Shown here in pieces: positions 1 through 6,940 of a DNA stretch of 12,764 nt. Source of the stretch: Fulvivirga aurantia (GTDB lineage Bacteria > Bacteroidota > Bacteroidia > Cytophagales > Cyclobacteriaceae); assembly GCF_009711475.1 (NCBI RefSeq), contig NZ_SMMD01000874.1:1-12764 (forward strand). Direction: 5' to 3'. Both the position numbers and the translations under genes were made by a program. Within the stretch, counting starts at the first letter, position 1. Each line of letters starts with the position of its first letter. The notes beneath the pieces were generated by a model. It saw only the letters and a program-made list of their open reading frames with translations, did not search any database and was not told where the DNA came from.

Positions 1-2936
1 GGGTAGTTTTTGCCCTTTCTACACTCGTTTATACCCTTACTGTTGAGCAAACAGCGAGCTATTGGGATTGTGGAGAATTTATAGCCGTATCTTATAAGCT
101 CATGGCTCCCCATCCTCCTGGAGCTCCCTTCTTCTTACTTGTTGGTCGAATTTTCTCATTTTTTGCTTTGGGCGATGTAGAAAATGTAGCCTTCTGGATT
201 AACATGGTAAGTGTACTTAGCAGTGGCTTCACTATTTTATTCCTTTTCTGGACGATCTCTATGTTCGGAAGAAAGATTTTAAATCTAGACGCTAACAGCG
301 AAATAAGCACAGCGCAAACTTTCTCGATTATAGGTGCCAGTGCAATCGGTGCCTTAGCTTACACTTTTTCAGACTCATTTTGGTTTTCGGCAGTAGAGGC
401 AGAAGTATATGCGATGTCCTCTTTCTTTACCGCTTTTGTAGTTTGGGCCATTCTGAAATGGGATCTCATGGAAGACGAAAGTAGAGCAAATCGTTGGTTG
501 ATCCTTATCGCCTATATGATGGGATTATCTATTGGTGTTCACTTATTAAACCTAGTTACTATACCTGCCTTAGGCCTTATTTATTACTTCAAAAAATATG
601 AGAAATCGACTCCATGGGGGATAATAGCTACATTACTTATCAGTGGTTCCTTCATAATCTTAATTAATAACATAATCATCCCTGGCTTGCCTTCTCTTGC
701 CGGTGTATTCGAAATCATGTTTGTAAATAGCTGGGGACTACCATTTGGTTCTGGAGCTATTTTCATAGGAGTATTGGTAATTGGCTCTTTGATTTGGGGC
801 ATTATGTATTCTATTAGGAAGCAAAAAGAGATTCTAAATACAGCGTTATTGGGTATCGCCTTTATTCTTATAGGTTACTCTTCATATACAATTATTGTAA
901 TACGATCTAATTATGACCCACCTATAGATCAAAACAATCCTGAAGATGTAATGACTTTTGTGAAGTACCTCAAGCGTGAGCAATATGGAAGTCGTCCGCT
1001 TTTACATGGTCAGTATTTTACGGCACAGGTAACGGGTACCGAACAAGGTGATGCGAAATACAGAAAGGGTGAAGATAAATATGAGCTTATCGACCGTGAT
1101 ATGTCATATAAGTACGATCCTGAGCACACCACCATCCTACCAAGAATGTACAGTAGCTCTCCGGCACACGCACAACGCTATAGAGAAATCACAGGATTAA
1201 GAGAAGGTGAGAAGCCATCATTTTTTGGCGACAATCTGGCGTTTATGTTTAAGCACCAGATGGGAACCATGTACATGCGTTATTTCTTGTGGAATTTTGC
1301 AGGTAGAGAAAGTGATATTCAAGATGCTAACTGGCTTAGTCCGTTAGACGCTTTTGAAGAAGTGCCTACGGAAATTCAAAATAATGCCGGTAGAAATCAA
1401 TTTTTCATGATACCGCTTCTTTTAGGTATTGTGGGTCTATTCTTTCAATATAGAAAAGACAGAAAAAACTTTGCTGTGGTCGCCATGCTATTTTTCCTTA
1501 CAGGTTTGGCATTAATACTATATCTCAACTCGCCACCTATCGAACCGCGAGAGCGTGATTATATCTATGCAGGCTCATACTATGCTTTTGCAATTTGGGT
1601 TGGCTTATCGGTAATGGCATTTGCAGATTTATTAAGCAGAGCTACTTCTCAAAAAAATGCAGCTATCATAGCCAGTGTCTTGTGTCTCGTGGCCCCTGCC
1701 ATCATGGCGCAACAAGGCTGGGACGATCACGATAGATCAAGCAGGTATTTTTCAGTAGACTCTGCCAAAAACTTCTTAGCCTCTACAGACGAAAATGCTA
1801 TTTTATTTACGGGTGGGGATAATGACACTTTCCCACTTTGGTATGTACAAGATGTGGAAGGTTTCAGAACTGACGTCAGGGTAATTGTATTAAGCTACTT
1901 CAATACTGATTGGTACATTGAGCAGACTATGCGCCAGATGTATGAGTCGGAGCCTTTTCCGTACACACTTACTTTGGACAACTACCGTCAAGGTGGACCC
2001 AATGATTATCTTCCGTATGAAGATATGGGTCTTGGTCTGAAGGTAATTGACCTGGAGCAGTTCTTATCACTGATTAAGTCTAACAATAAAAACCTACGTG
2101 TTTATGAGTCTGCCAATGCTGTACCAAGTCGTACATTCTCACTCAAGGTAAACAAACAAAAGGTTTTAGAAAGCGGCATTGTACCTCCCGGTATGGACAG
2201 TTTGGTTGTTGACCGTATGGTATTTAGCCTTAAAAGAGGAAGAAATGCCTTGGAGAAAAAGGATTTGGCTATTCTAGACCTGATAGCAAGTGCTAATTGG
2301 GAGCGTCCGTTGTATTTGAATAATACCTCGATGCAACAAATAAATGTTGACCTGAAGAAGTATTCGATACAAGAAGGTAATGCATACCGTATTTTACCGA
2401 TTGAGAATCCTAATCCGAGACAGGATTTTGTAAATACGGATTTGATGTATGAAAACCTTACGAATAACTTCCATTATCGTGAGCTTGATAATCCTAATGT
2501 TTATTATTCGGAAGATTACAGAAATTTTGTACTCAATCACCGCACTAGCTTTAATACATTAGCTGCCGTATTAATTGACGAGGGTAAGACTGCAAAAGCG
2601 AAAGAGACATTACTCTTTAGCCTTGAAAAAATGCCTGATAAGGCGATCCCTTACGATTATACTGCCACCAGAACAATCGATCTATTGTTTGAGGTTGGTG
2701 AAACAGAGAAAGCTTTAGAAATTTCTAAGACGCTTGGTGAGCGCTCTATGGAAATGGCCTCTTACCTGGTAGCTCAAAACCAAGGAATTGGCTTAGAGTT
2801 ACAAAAAGCATTGGTTATTCTTAATGAAGTAAGCCGAACTCTCATGAGAAATGGAGAAGATGAATTGGCCAGACAATACAGCGATGCTTACAACCAGTAC
2901 GTAGGGCAGCTAGAGCTCGACAGAAGAAATATGTAA
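1..2936 (+). CDS. DUF2723 / GT117-like polytopic membrane protein, putative protein O-mannosyltransferase (5'-partial)
   Basis: The frame is open from base 3, giving 977 visible residues. The first in-window ATG (102) is not the start, because the family's hallmark WDCGEF (63-80) and the preceding TVEQTASY lie upstream of it; I estimate that about 20 N-terminal residues are missing. After WDCGEF comes HPPGAP (near 110-130), then about eight hydrophobic segments up to about base 905. A large soluble loop follows (about 910-1395), then four more membrane segments (about 1400-1715). The C-terminal region is a soluble, probably periplasmic domain containing GGDNDTFPLWYVQD (near 1814-1855) and ends in a helical TPR-like region (about 2540-2930). 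In Pfam this family is related to eukaryotic TMEM260, a GT-C fold protein O-mannosyltransferase; the Asp and Glu of WDCGEF would be the acidic pair of the first GT-C loop. Family membership is firm, but glycosyltransferase activity and mannose as the sugar are inference. Confidence 0.9.
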   Translation, partial: VVFALSTLVYTLTVEQTASYWDCGEFIAVSYKLMAPHPPGAPFFLLVGRIFSFFALGDVENVAFWINMVSVLSSGFTILFLFWTISMFGRKILNLDANSEISTAQTFSIIGASAIGALAYTFSDSFWFSAVEAEVYAMSSFFTAFVVWAILKWDLMEDESRANRWLILIAYMMGLSIGVHLLNLVTIPALGLIYYFKKYEKSTPWGIIATLLISGSFIILINNIIIPGLPSLAGVFEIMFVNSWGLPFGSGAIFIGVLVIGSLIWGIMYSIRKQKEILNTALLGIAFILIGYSSYTIIVIRSNYDPPIDQNNPEDVMTFVKYLKREQYGSRPLLHGQYFTAQVTGTEQGDAKYRKGEDKYELIDRDMSYKYDPEHTTILPRMYSSSPAHAQRYREITGLREGEKPSFFGDNLAFMFKHQMGTMYMRYFLWNFAGRESDIQDANWLSPLDAFEEVPTEIQNNAGRNQFFMIPLLLGIVGLFFQYRKDRKNFAVVAMLFFLTGLALILYLNSPPIEPRERDYIYAGSYYAFAIWVGLSVMAFADLLSRATSQKNAAIIASVLCLVAPAIMAQQGWDDHDRSSRYFSVDSAKNFLASTDENAILFTGGDNDTFPLWYVQDVEGFRTDVRVIVLSYFNTDWYIEQTMRQMYESEPFPYTLTLDNYRQGGPNDYLPYEDMGLGLKVIDLEQFLSLIKSNNKNLRVYESANAVPSRTFSLKVNKQKVLESGIVPPGMDSLVVDRMVFSLKRGRNALEKKDLAILDLIASANWERPLYLNNTSMQQINVDLKKYSIQEGNAYRILPIENPNPRQDFVNTDLMYENLTNNFHYRELDNPNVYYSEDYRNFVLNHRTSFNTLAAVLIDEGKTAKAKETLLFSLEKMPDKAIPYDYTATRTIDLLFEVGETEKALEISKTLGERSMEMASYLVAQNQGIGLELQKALVILNEVSRTLMRNGEDELARQYSDAYNQYVGQLELDRRNM

Positions 2937-2961
2937 TTGAAAATAAATTACACTAAAAACG

Positions 2962-2990
2962 AAAGAGGAGCTCATTTGAGCTCCTCTTTT
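2962..2990. terminator. Bidirectional intrinsic terminator between convergent genes
   Basis: A perfect inverted repeat has 13-base arms, AAAGAGGAGCTCA (2962-2974) and TGAGCTCCTCTTT (2977-2989), separated by TT; sterically it is a 12-bp stem with a 4-base loop. It is followed by a T-rich tract (TTTTATTTTAT, from 2987) on the + strand. On the minus strand the hairpin is followed by TCGTTTTTAG. It lies 26 bp after the DUF2723 stop and 24 bp after the methyltransferase stop on the opposite strand, so it can serve both transcripts. Confidence 0.92.
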
Positions 2991-3012
2991 ATTTTATAAT
3001 GTGATAGAGATT

Positions 3013-3786
3013 TTATTTCTCTACAATACAAAACAAGTCTAAAGCCTGATCGGCATCATCAGTAGGCAAATAATCGGTGTGTGATATCTGACTAACCAGA
3101 CTATCATTGCTGGTTTGTAGTTTATTTCTATTCACCCTGTTTAATATATCATAAGGAATCCTCAAAAGACTTGCCGGCAAACGATATTGCAGATTTAAAA
3201 AGTCAAACCTGGTTATTTTCTCTACCGACTTTTTATTCTGCGCGTAGTACTCCCAAACTTTTTCATTCCCTGTGATTCCTCGCATAGTAACCTTAGAGAA
3301 AATCTGCTCAGCCAGTGTCTTGAGTTCATCAGCTGTATACTCTCGTATATGCCATGGATTACGCGTAAGTGTTTTCTTTATATTAGGTGTAGTTATTAAT
3401 GCTTTACCTCCGGGTTTTAACACACGATTGATCTCTTCTAAAAACAAGCGATCTTTCTTTATATGCTCGATTACCTGAAATGTAATGATCACATCAAAGC
3501 TATTATCAGCCACTTTATTAAGAGGAGGAATATTATCCTGAATAAATTTAACCTTGGGATATTGCTTAGAAAGGCTTTCTATAACTGGCTCAATTTTGTC
3601 TATAGCAGTAAAGCTATCGACTTTGTCCTCCAACATAGCTATACCTCTTCCTTCTCCACATCCTATTTCTAAAAGATCTCCCTGCACATGTTCTTCAGCA
3701 AGATAGTACGCTTTAAGCAACCGTTGGTGTATCGGATTGTCTGAAGCAATCTTGTCTGAAGCAATTTCTGTGGTATATACGCCCAT
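3013..3786 (-). CDS. Class I SAM-dependent methyltransferase (Methyltransf_11/23 type)
   Basis: A 257-residue cytoplasmic methyltransferase. The SAM-binding glycine motif LLEIGCGEGRG is at residues 38-48, the acidic residue ending strand 2 is D63 (TAIDK), QDN is at 83-85, FDVIITFQVIEHI is at 97-109, and the post-motif LKPGG is at 123-127. This is the usual Rossmann-fold order. The C-terminal third has no motif I can assign, so the substrate is unknown; small-molecule, lipid or glycan methylation are all possible. I chose the ATG at 3786 over an in-frame TTG at 3804: the TTG sits inside a good -7 promoter box (3802-3809) that reads toward this gene, and the extra residues add no conserved sequence. 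The N-terminus contains a small tandem repeat, IASDK-IASDN. It converges on the DUF2723 gene and is divergent from the GWxTD gene. Confidence 0.88.
   Translation of the reverse strand: MGVYTTEIASDKIASDNPIHQRLLKAYYLAEEHVQGDLLEIGCGEGRGIAMLEDKVDSFTAIDKIEPVIESLSKQYPKVKFIQDNIPPLNKVADNSFDVIITFQVIEHIKKDRLFLEEINRVLKPGGKALITTPNIKKTLTRNPWHIREYTADELKTLAEQIFSKVTMRGITGNEKVWEYYAQNKKSVEKITRFDFLNLQYRLPASLLRIPYDILNRVNRNKLQTSNDSLVSQISHTDYLPTDDADQALDLFCIVEK
3737..3765. repeat. Tandem 15-bp direct repeat inside the methyltransferase N-terminus
   Basis: TTGTCTGAAGCAAT occurs at 3737-3750 and again at 3752-3765, with a period of 15 bp. The unit is five codons and encodes IASD twice on the minus strand, so gain or loss of a copy keeps the frame. 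Confidence 0.85.
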
Positions 3787-3791
3787 AACTC

Positions 3792-3799
3792 TAATTTTG
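3792..3799 (+). promoter_or_regulatory. -7 promoter element for the GWxTD-rlmB operon
   Basis: TAATTTTG matches TAnnTTTG exactly. The predicted start is near 3806, leaving a leader of about 70 bases before the ATG at 3876. The upstream -33 region has only a weak TTTCTG (about 3765-3770). The box faces the -7 box of the divergent methyltransferase promoter. Confidence 0.5.
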
Positions 3800-3801
3800 G
3801 G

Positions 3802-3809
3802 CAAAAGTA
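3802..3809 (-). promoter_or_regulatory. -7 promoter element for the methyltransferase gene
   Basis: On the minus strand this reads TACTTTTG, an exact match to the Bacteroidota -7 consensus TAnnTTTG. The predicted transcription start is near 3795, about 10 bases before the ATG at 3786. No clear -33 TTTG is seen at the expected 19-base spacing, so the call rests on one box and its position. Confidence 0.5.
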
Positions 3810-3875
3810 GTATTTATTAAAATAATTATCCCGGCCTTAAATTTTATTTTGCTGAGAAAAGCGTTAAAATCATAT

Positions 3876-5051
3876 ATGCACAGGTATTTAGCCAAAATAG
3901 CGATCATATCTTCTTGTCTGTTCTTAAGCTACAGCAGCCATGGACAGTGGGCATTTAGCGAGTTAAATGTGGCTCATCAATATGACGAAAACGCAGAAGT
4001 AAGCTTGAAAGCGCAGGTCACAGTTAAGGATGACTCCATTGTAATTTTAGCTGCACTGAAACTTAACCTGAAAGATGTAACGAAAGACGATTACAACTTT
4101 GAAGTTTATACTCCTTTAGATCTCAATCAAAAGTTGACTCAGCCAACCTCCATAGATACTTCTTGGTTAGGGTCAACTAGTGATCATCAATTGTACAAGA
4201 TAACCACGGCTTACAATAACCGTAAATGGGTGATTTTAAGAGTGATAAGCATTAAAAGTGGCTTTAGTTTTTATCATGAATATCCTATCTCAATTACACA
4301 TAATGCTGATTTTGTAATTAAGAATAGAGATCTGCCTGTAGTAAGTTCATACCTGAAGCCTGGTAGCTACCAGGCAAATTCGACATTAAGTGCTTTTTAT
4401 TATAGCTATGGATTTGATCATGCCCTACCACCAATGATTACCCGAGCCCCACTTCCTTCAAAGGGATTTAATGTTGACTCTACTTTTCGGATAGAAGCCA
4501 ACGTCCCATTTAAACTCCAAAAATCAGGGCTTTACTATTTTCAAGAGGATACTTCAAAAATGATTGGTCGTGGCGCAACCGTTTACCACAAATATTTCCC
4601 TGAATTGGCTAAGCTTTCTCACCTGATAGAGCCACTTGTATACATTACCACGAAAGCCGAAAAGGAACGACTGGATGAGATTGAGACCAAAAAAGAGTTT
4701 GATCAATTTTGGCTAGACCTCACGCAATCACCACAAAGGGCAAAAAAGATAATCAAAGAGTTTTATGATCGGGTCGAATATGCCAATGAAATATTTACCA
4801 CTTTCAAGGAGGGTTGGAAAACTGACCGCGGTATGATTTATATCATTTTTGGAACACCAGATGAGCTACTTAAAACAGACACAGAAGAGGTATGGGTTTA
4901 TGCCGGTAATAACAGACAACAAAGAATAAAATTTCGATTTTTAAAAACTGATAATATTTTTTCTTCGTCACATTATACCTTAATTCGCGACAAGAAATAC
5001 GACTCGGTCTGGTTTAGAGCGGTCGATGCCTGGAGAAAAAGTCGATTTTAA
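3876..5051 (+). CDS. Secreted GWxTD domain-containing protein
   Basis: A 391-residue exported protein of unknown function. The N-terminus (MHRYLAK, then the hydrophobic IAIISSCLFLSYSS, then SHG before QW) is a good signal peptide for signal peptidase I, so it should act in the periplasm or envelope. The diagnostic motif is GWKTD at residues 313-317, followed by RGMIYIIFGTPDE and then EEVWVYAG, which is the GWxTD domain found mostly in Bacteroidota and some other environmental phyla. The preceding ~290 residues look beta-rich with no motif I recognise. The open frame continues upstream to a TTG at 3849, but I prefer the ATG at 3876 because it places the lysine/arginine n-region directly before the hydrophobic core. 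It is followed after 13 bp by rlmB, suggesting co-transcription. No biochemical role is established for the domain, to my knowledge. Confidence 0.87.
   Translation: MHRYLAKIAIISSCLFLSYSSHGQWAFSELNVAHQYDENAEVSLKAQVTVKDDSIVILAALKLNLKDVTKDDYNFEVYTPLDLNQKLTQPTSIDTSWLGSTSDHQLYKITTAYNNRKWVILRVISIKSGFSFYHEYPISITHNADFVIKNRDLPVVSSYLKPGSYQANSTLSAFYYSYGFDHALPPMITRAPLPSKGFNVDSTFRIEANVPFKLQKSGLYYFQEDTSKMIGRGATVYHKYFPELAKLSHLIEPLVYITTKAEKERLDEIETKKEFDQFWLDLTQSPQRAKKIIKEFYDRVEYANEIFTTFKEGWKTDRGMIYIIFGTPDELLKTDTEEVWVYAGNNRQQRIKFRFLKTDNIFSSSHYTLIRDKKYDSVWFRAVDAWRKSRF
4358..4375. repeat. 18-bp perfect palindrome inside the GWxTD gene
   Basis: GCCTGGTAGCTACCAGGC equals its own reverse complement. As RNA it could fold into a 7-bp stem with an AGCT loop. 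It lies in the codons for PGSYQA, so it may be coincidental coding sequence; no function can be assigned from position alone. Confidence 0.8.
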
Positions 5052-5064
5052 AACCTCAACAACT

Positions 5065-5805
5065 ATGAAGAACACCAACAATGATATGATTTTTGGTATA
5101 CGTGCGATACTGGAAGCTATACATTCTGAGAATGAAATCGATAAATTATTTATTCAAAAAGGGCTGTCAAACCCGTTGATCAAAGAGTTGATTCAGACTG
5201 CCAAGAGTTATAAACTGCCGATTTCGCAAGTTCCTGCAGAAAAGCTAAATCGTTTTACCAGAAAGAATCATCAAGGTGCTGTGGCGTTTATCTCAGCTGT
5301 AAAATATGCTTCGTTAGATAACATCATCGATCAGTGCTACCAAAAAGGCAAAGAGCCGTTTATTCTTATTTTGGACAGGGTAACTGATGTGAGAAACTTT
5401 GGGGCCATTGCACGTACGGCTGAGTGTGCCGGTATTGATGCCATTGTAATTCCAACACGTGGAAGTGCTGCTGTAAACAGCGATGCCATGAAAACTTCTG
5501 CAGGTGCACTAAATCACCTTGCTGTATGTAGAGAGGAAAATTTAAAAATTACCATCGATTTTTTAAAGAACAGTGGAATACAAGTAGTAGCCTGTACGGA
5601 AAAGACTGACAAATCTATTTATGAAGTTGACTTTAAAGTGCCTTCTGCTATCATTTTAGGCTCTGAAGAAAATGGCGTGTCAGGTGAGTACTTAAAAATG
5701 GCCGATCATTTGGGTAAAATCCCAATGACCGGCAAGATAGGTTCTCTCAATGTCTCAGTTTCTGCTGCCGTAGCCATTTACGAAGCAGTGAGGCAGAAAT
5801 TATAA
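5065..5805 (+). CDS. rlmB: TrmH/SpoU-family rRNA 2'-O-methyltransferase (23S rRNA G2251, RlmB-type)
   Basis: A 246-residue SPOUT methyltransferase. An N-terminal substrate-binding domain (DMIFGIRAILEAI from residue 7, HQGAVAF at 69-75) is joined to the trefoil-knot catalytic domain. Motif 1 is LDRVTDVRNFGAIARTAE (103-120, with N111, R117, E120), motif 2 is IILGSEENGVS (196-206), and motif 3 is IPMTGKIGSLNVSVSAA (219-235). The family transfers a methyl group from SAM to the ribose of 23S rRNA G2251 in the peptidyl-transferase P loop. RlmB is the best fit by domain order and length, but a tRNA or other rRNA target cannot be fully excluded. The ATG at 5065 is preferred to the one at 5026: the earlier start would overlap the upstream gene by 26 bp and adds residues not typical of the family. 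The 3' end overlaps manC by 6 bp. Confidence 0.92.
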   Translation: MKNTNNDMIFGIRAILEAIHSENEIDKLFIQKGLSNPLIKELIQTAKSYKLPISQVPAEKLNRFTRKNHQGAVAFISAVKYASLDNIIDQCYQKGKEPFILILDRVTDVRNFGAIARTAECAGIDAIVIPTRGSAAVNSDAMKTSAGALNHLAVCREENLKITIDFLKNSGIQVVACTEKTDKSIYEVDFKVPSAIILGSEENGVSGEYLKMADHLGKIPMTGKIGSLNVSVSAAVAIYEAVRQKL

Positions 5806-6876
5806 ATACTGCTGTTTACCCTTCTTTTCTTTAATATCTGCTACAAAGTCTCTGAACTTTTGTTCGTCACTTTTTTTGCAGATTAGTAACACATTATCAC
5901 ACTCAGCGACCAGGTAGTCATCCAGGCCTTGTACGATTGTTAGTTTGTCTTTAGAAGTATAGACAATAGACTCAGATGTATCGTAAAGCATTACATTGCC
6001 TCTGATGGCATTTCCTTCATCATCCTTGTCTAGTTGCTCATGTAACGAATTCCATGATCCCAGGTCGGACCAGCCGAAGTCACCTAAAACTGTATAAACA
6101 TTTTGTGCCTTTTCCATCACTCCAAAGTCAATTGAAATATTGGCACATTGAGAATAAGCACTGGCCACAGCCTTATCTTCTTTTTCCGTCCAGAAATTGT
6201 GAGAGGCCTCATTGAAGATTTCTGCCATCTCTGGTAGGCTCTTCTCAAATTCATTTAGAATGGCCTGTACGCCCCAGGTAAATATACCCGAGTTCCAAAC
6301 GAAGTCCCCACTTTCAATAAATTTGACTGCAAGCTCCTTTTCTGGTTTTTCTGTAAAGGTTTTAACTTTTTTTAGCTCACTATCAGATTCCAGATATTGT
6401 ATATAACCGAATCCGGTTTCCGGTCTATTTGGCTTTAGGCCTATAGTAATAAGCTTCTCCTGGTCTGCGGCCCCTTCCAATGCAGTGGTGATCACACTTC
6501 TAAAGGCATCTTCTTCGAGGATCAAATGATCTGAAGGTGCCACGGTGATTACTGCATCTTTGTTTTTCATTGCAATCTTATGGCTGGCATAAGCTATACA
6601 CGGAGCAGTGTTTCTTCTTAGCGGCTCACAAAGGATATTTTCATCTTTGAGCTTTGGTAGCTGTGTTTTTACAAGCTCTTTGTAGTTATCATTAGTAACG
6701 ACATAAATATTATCGTCTTCAATCATTTTATTGAAACGCTCAAAAGTCATTTGGATCAATGACTTGCCGGTGCCCAAAATATCCAGGAATTGCTTAGGGC
6801 GGTCATTTCTACTGTATGGCCAGAATCTACTGCCGATTCCTCCAGCCATTATAACTACATAATTATTCTTATTCAT
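5800..6876 (-). CDS. manC: Mannose-1-phosphate guanylyltransferase
   Basis: A 358-residue cytoplasmic nucleotidyltransferase that makes GDP-mannose from GTP and mannose-1-phosphate. The N-terminal signature GGIGSRFWPYSRNDRPKQF spans residues 12-30 and contains the GTP-binding loop and its R17 and K28. APSDHLI follows near residue 113, then TGFGYI, the FTEKP sugar-phosphate motif (174-178), VWNSGIF (193-199), and GWSDLGSW near residue 267. The short C-terminus shows a beta-helix-like dimerisation region but lacks the separate isomerase domain of bifunctional ManC/AlgA proteins, so this is the monofunctional form. It is 64 bp downstream of kdsD on the same strand with no terminator or good promoter in between, suggesting an operon. 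GDP-mannose would feed LPS, exopolysaccharide, GDP-fucose or dolichol-like mannose donors. Its last codons overlap rlmB tail to tail. Confidence 0.95.
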   Translation of the reverse strand: MNKNNYVVIMAGGIGSRFWPYSRNDRPKQFLDILGTGKSLIQMTFERFNKMIEDDNIYVVTNDNYKELVKTQLPKLKDENILCEPLRRNTAPCIAYASHKIAMKNKDAVITVAPSDHLILEEDAFRSVITTALEGAADQEKLITIGLKPNRPETGFGYIQYLESDSELKKVKTFTEKPEKELAVKFIESGDFVWNSGIFTWGVQAILNEFEKSLPEMAEIFNEASHNFWTEKEDKAVASAYSQCANISIDFGVMEKAQNVYTVLGDFGWSDLGSWNSLHEQLDKDDEGNAIRGNVMLYDTSESIVYTSKDKLTIVQGLDDYLVAECDNVLLICKKSDEQKFRDFVADIKEKKGKQQYL

Positions 6877-6940
6877 TAGTTTTTCGGTTTTGGTTGTTGT
6901 GATGTCTCAGTTAACAAAACATCGTTTTATTATGTAGTGT

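Noticed and set aside
584..802. Minus-strand open frame inside the DUF2723 gene
   Set aside because: It lies fully within a strongly supported membrane-protein gene and shows no recognisable domain; shadow frame.
3272..3672. Two plus-strand open frames opposite the methyltransferase
   Set aside because: They are antisense to conserved SAM-binding motifs and have no family features.
5026..5064. Upstream ATG for rlmB
   Set aside because: It would overlap the GWxTD gene by 26 bp and adds residues not typical of the family; the ATG at 5065 fits the spacing.
6916..6928. Small AAAAC-ATC-GTTTT hairpin between kdsD and manC
   Set aside because: Five mostly A-T pairs with a 3-base loop and no T-run on the coding strand; too weak to be a terminator.
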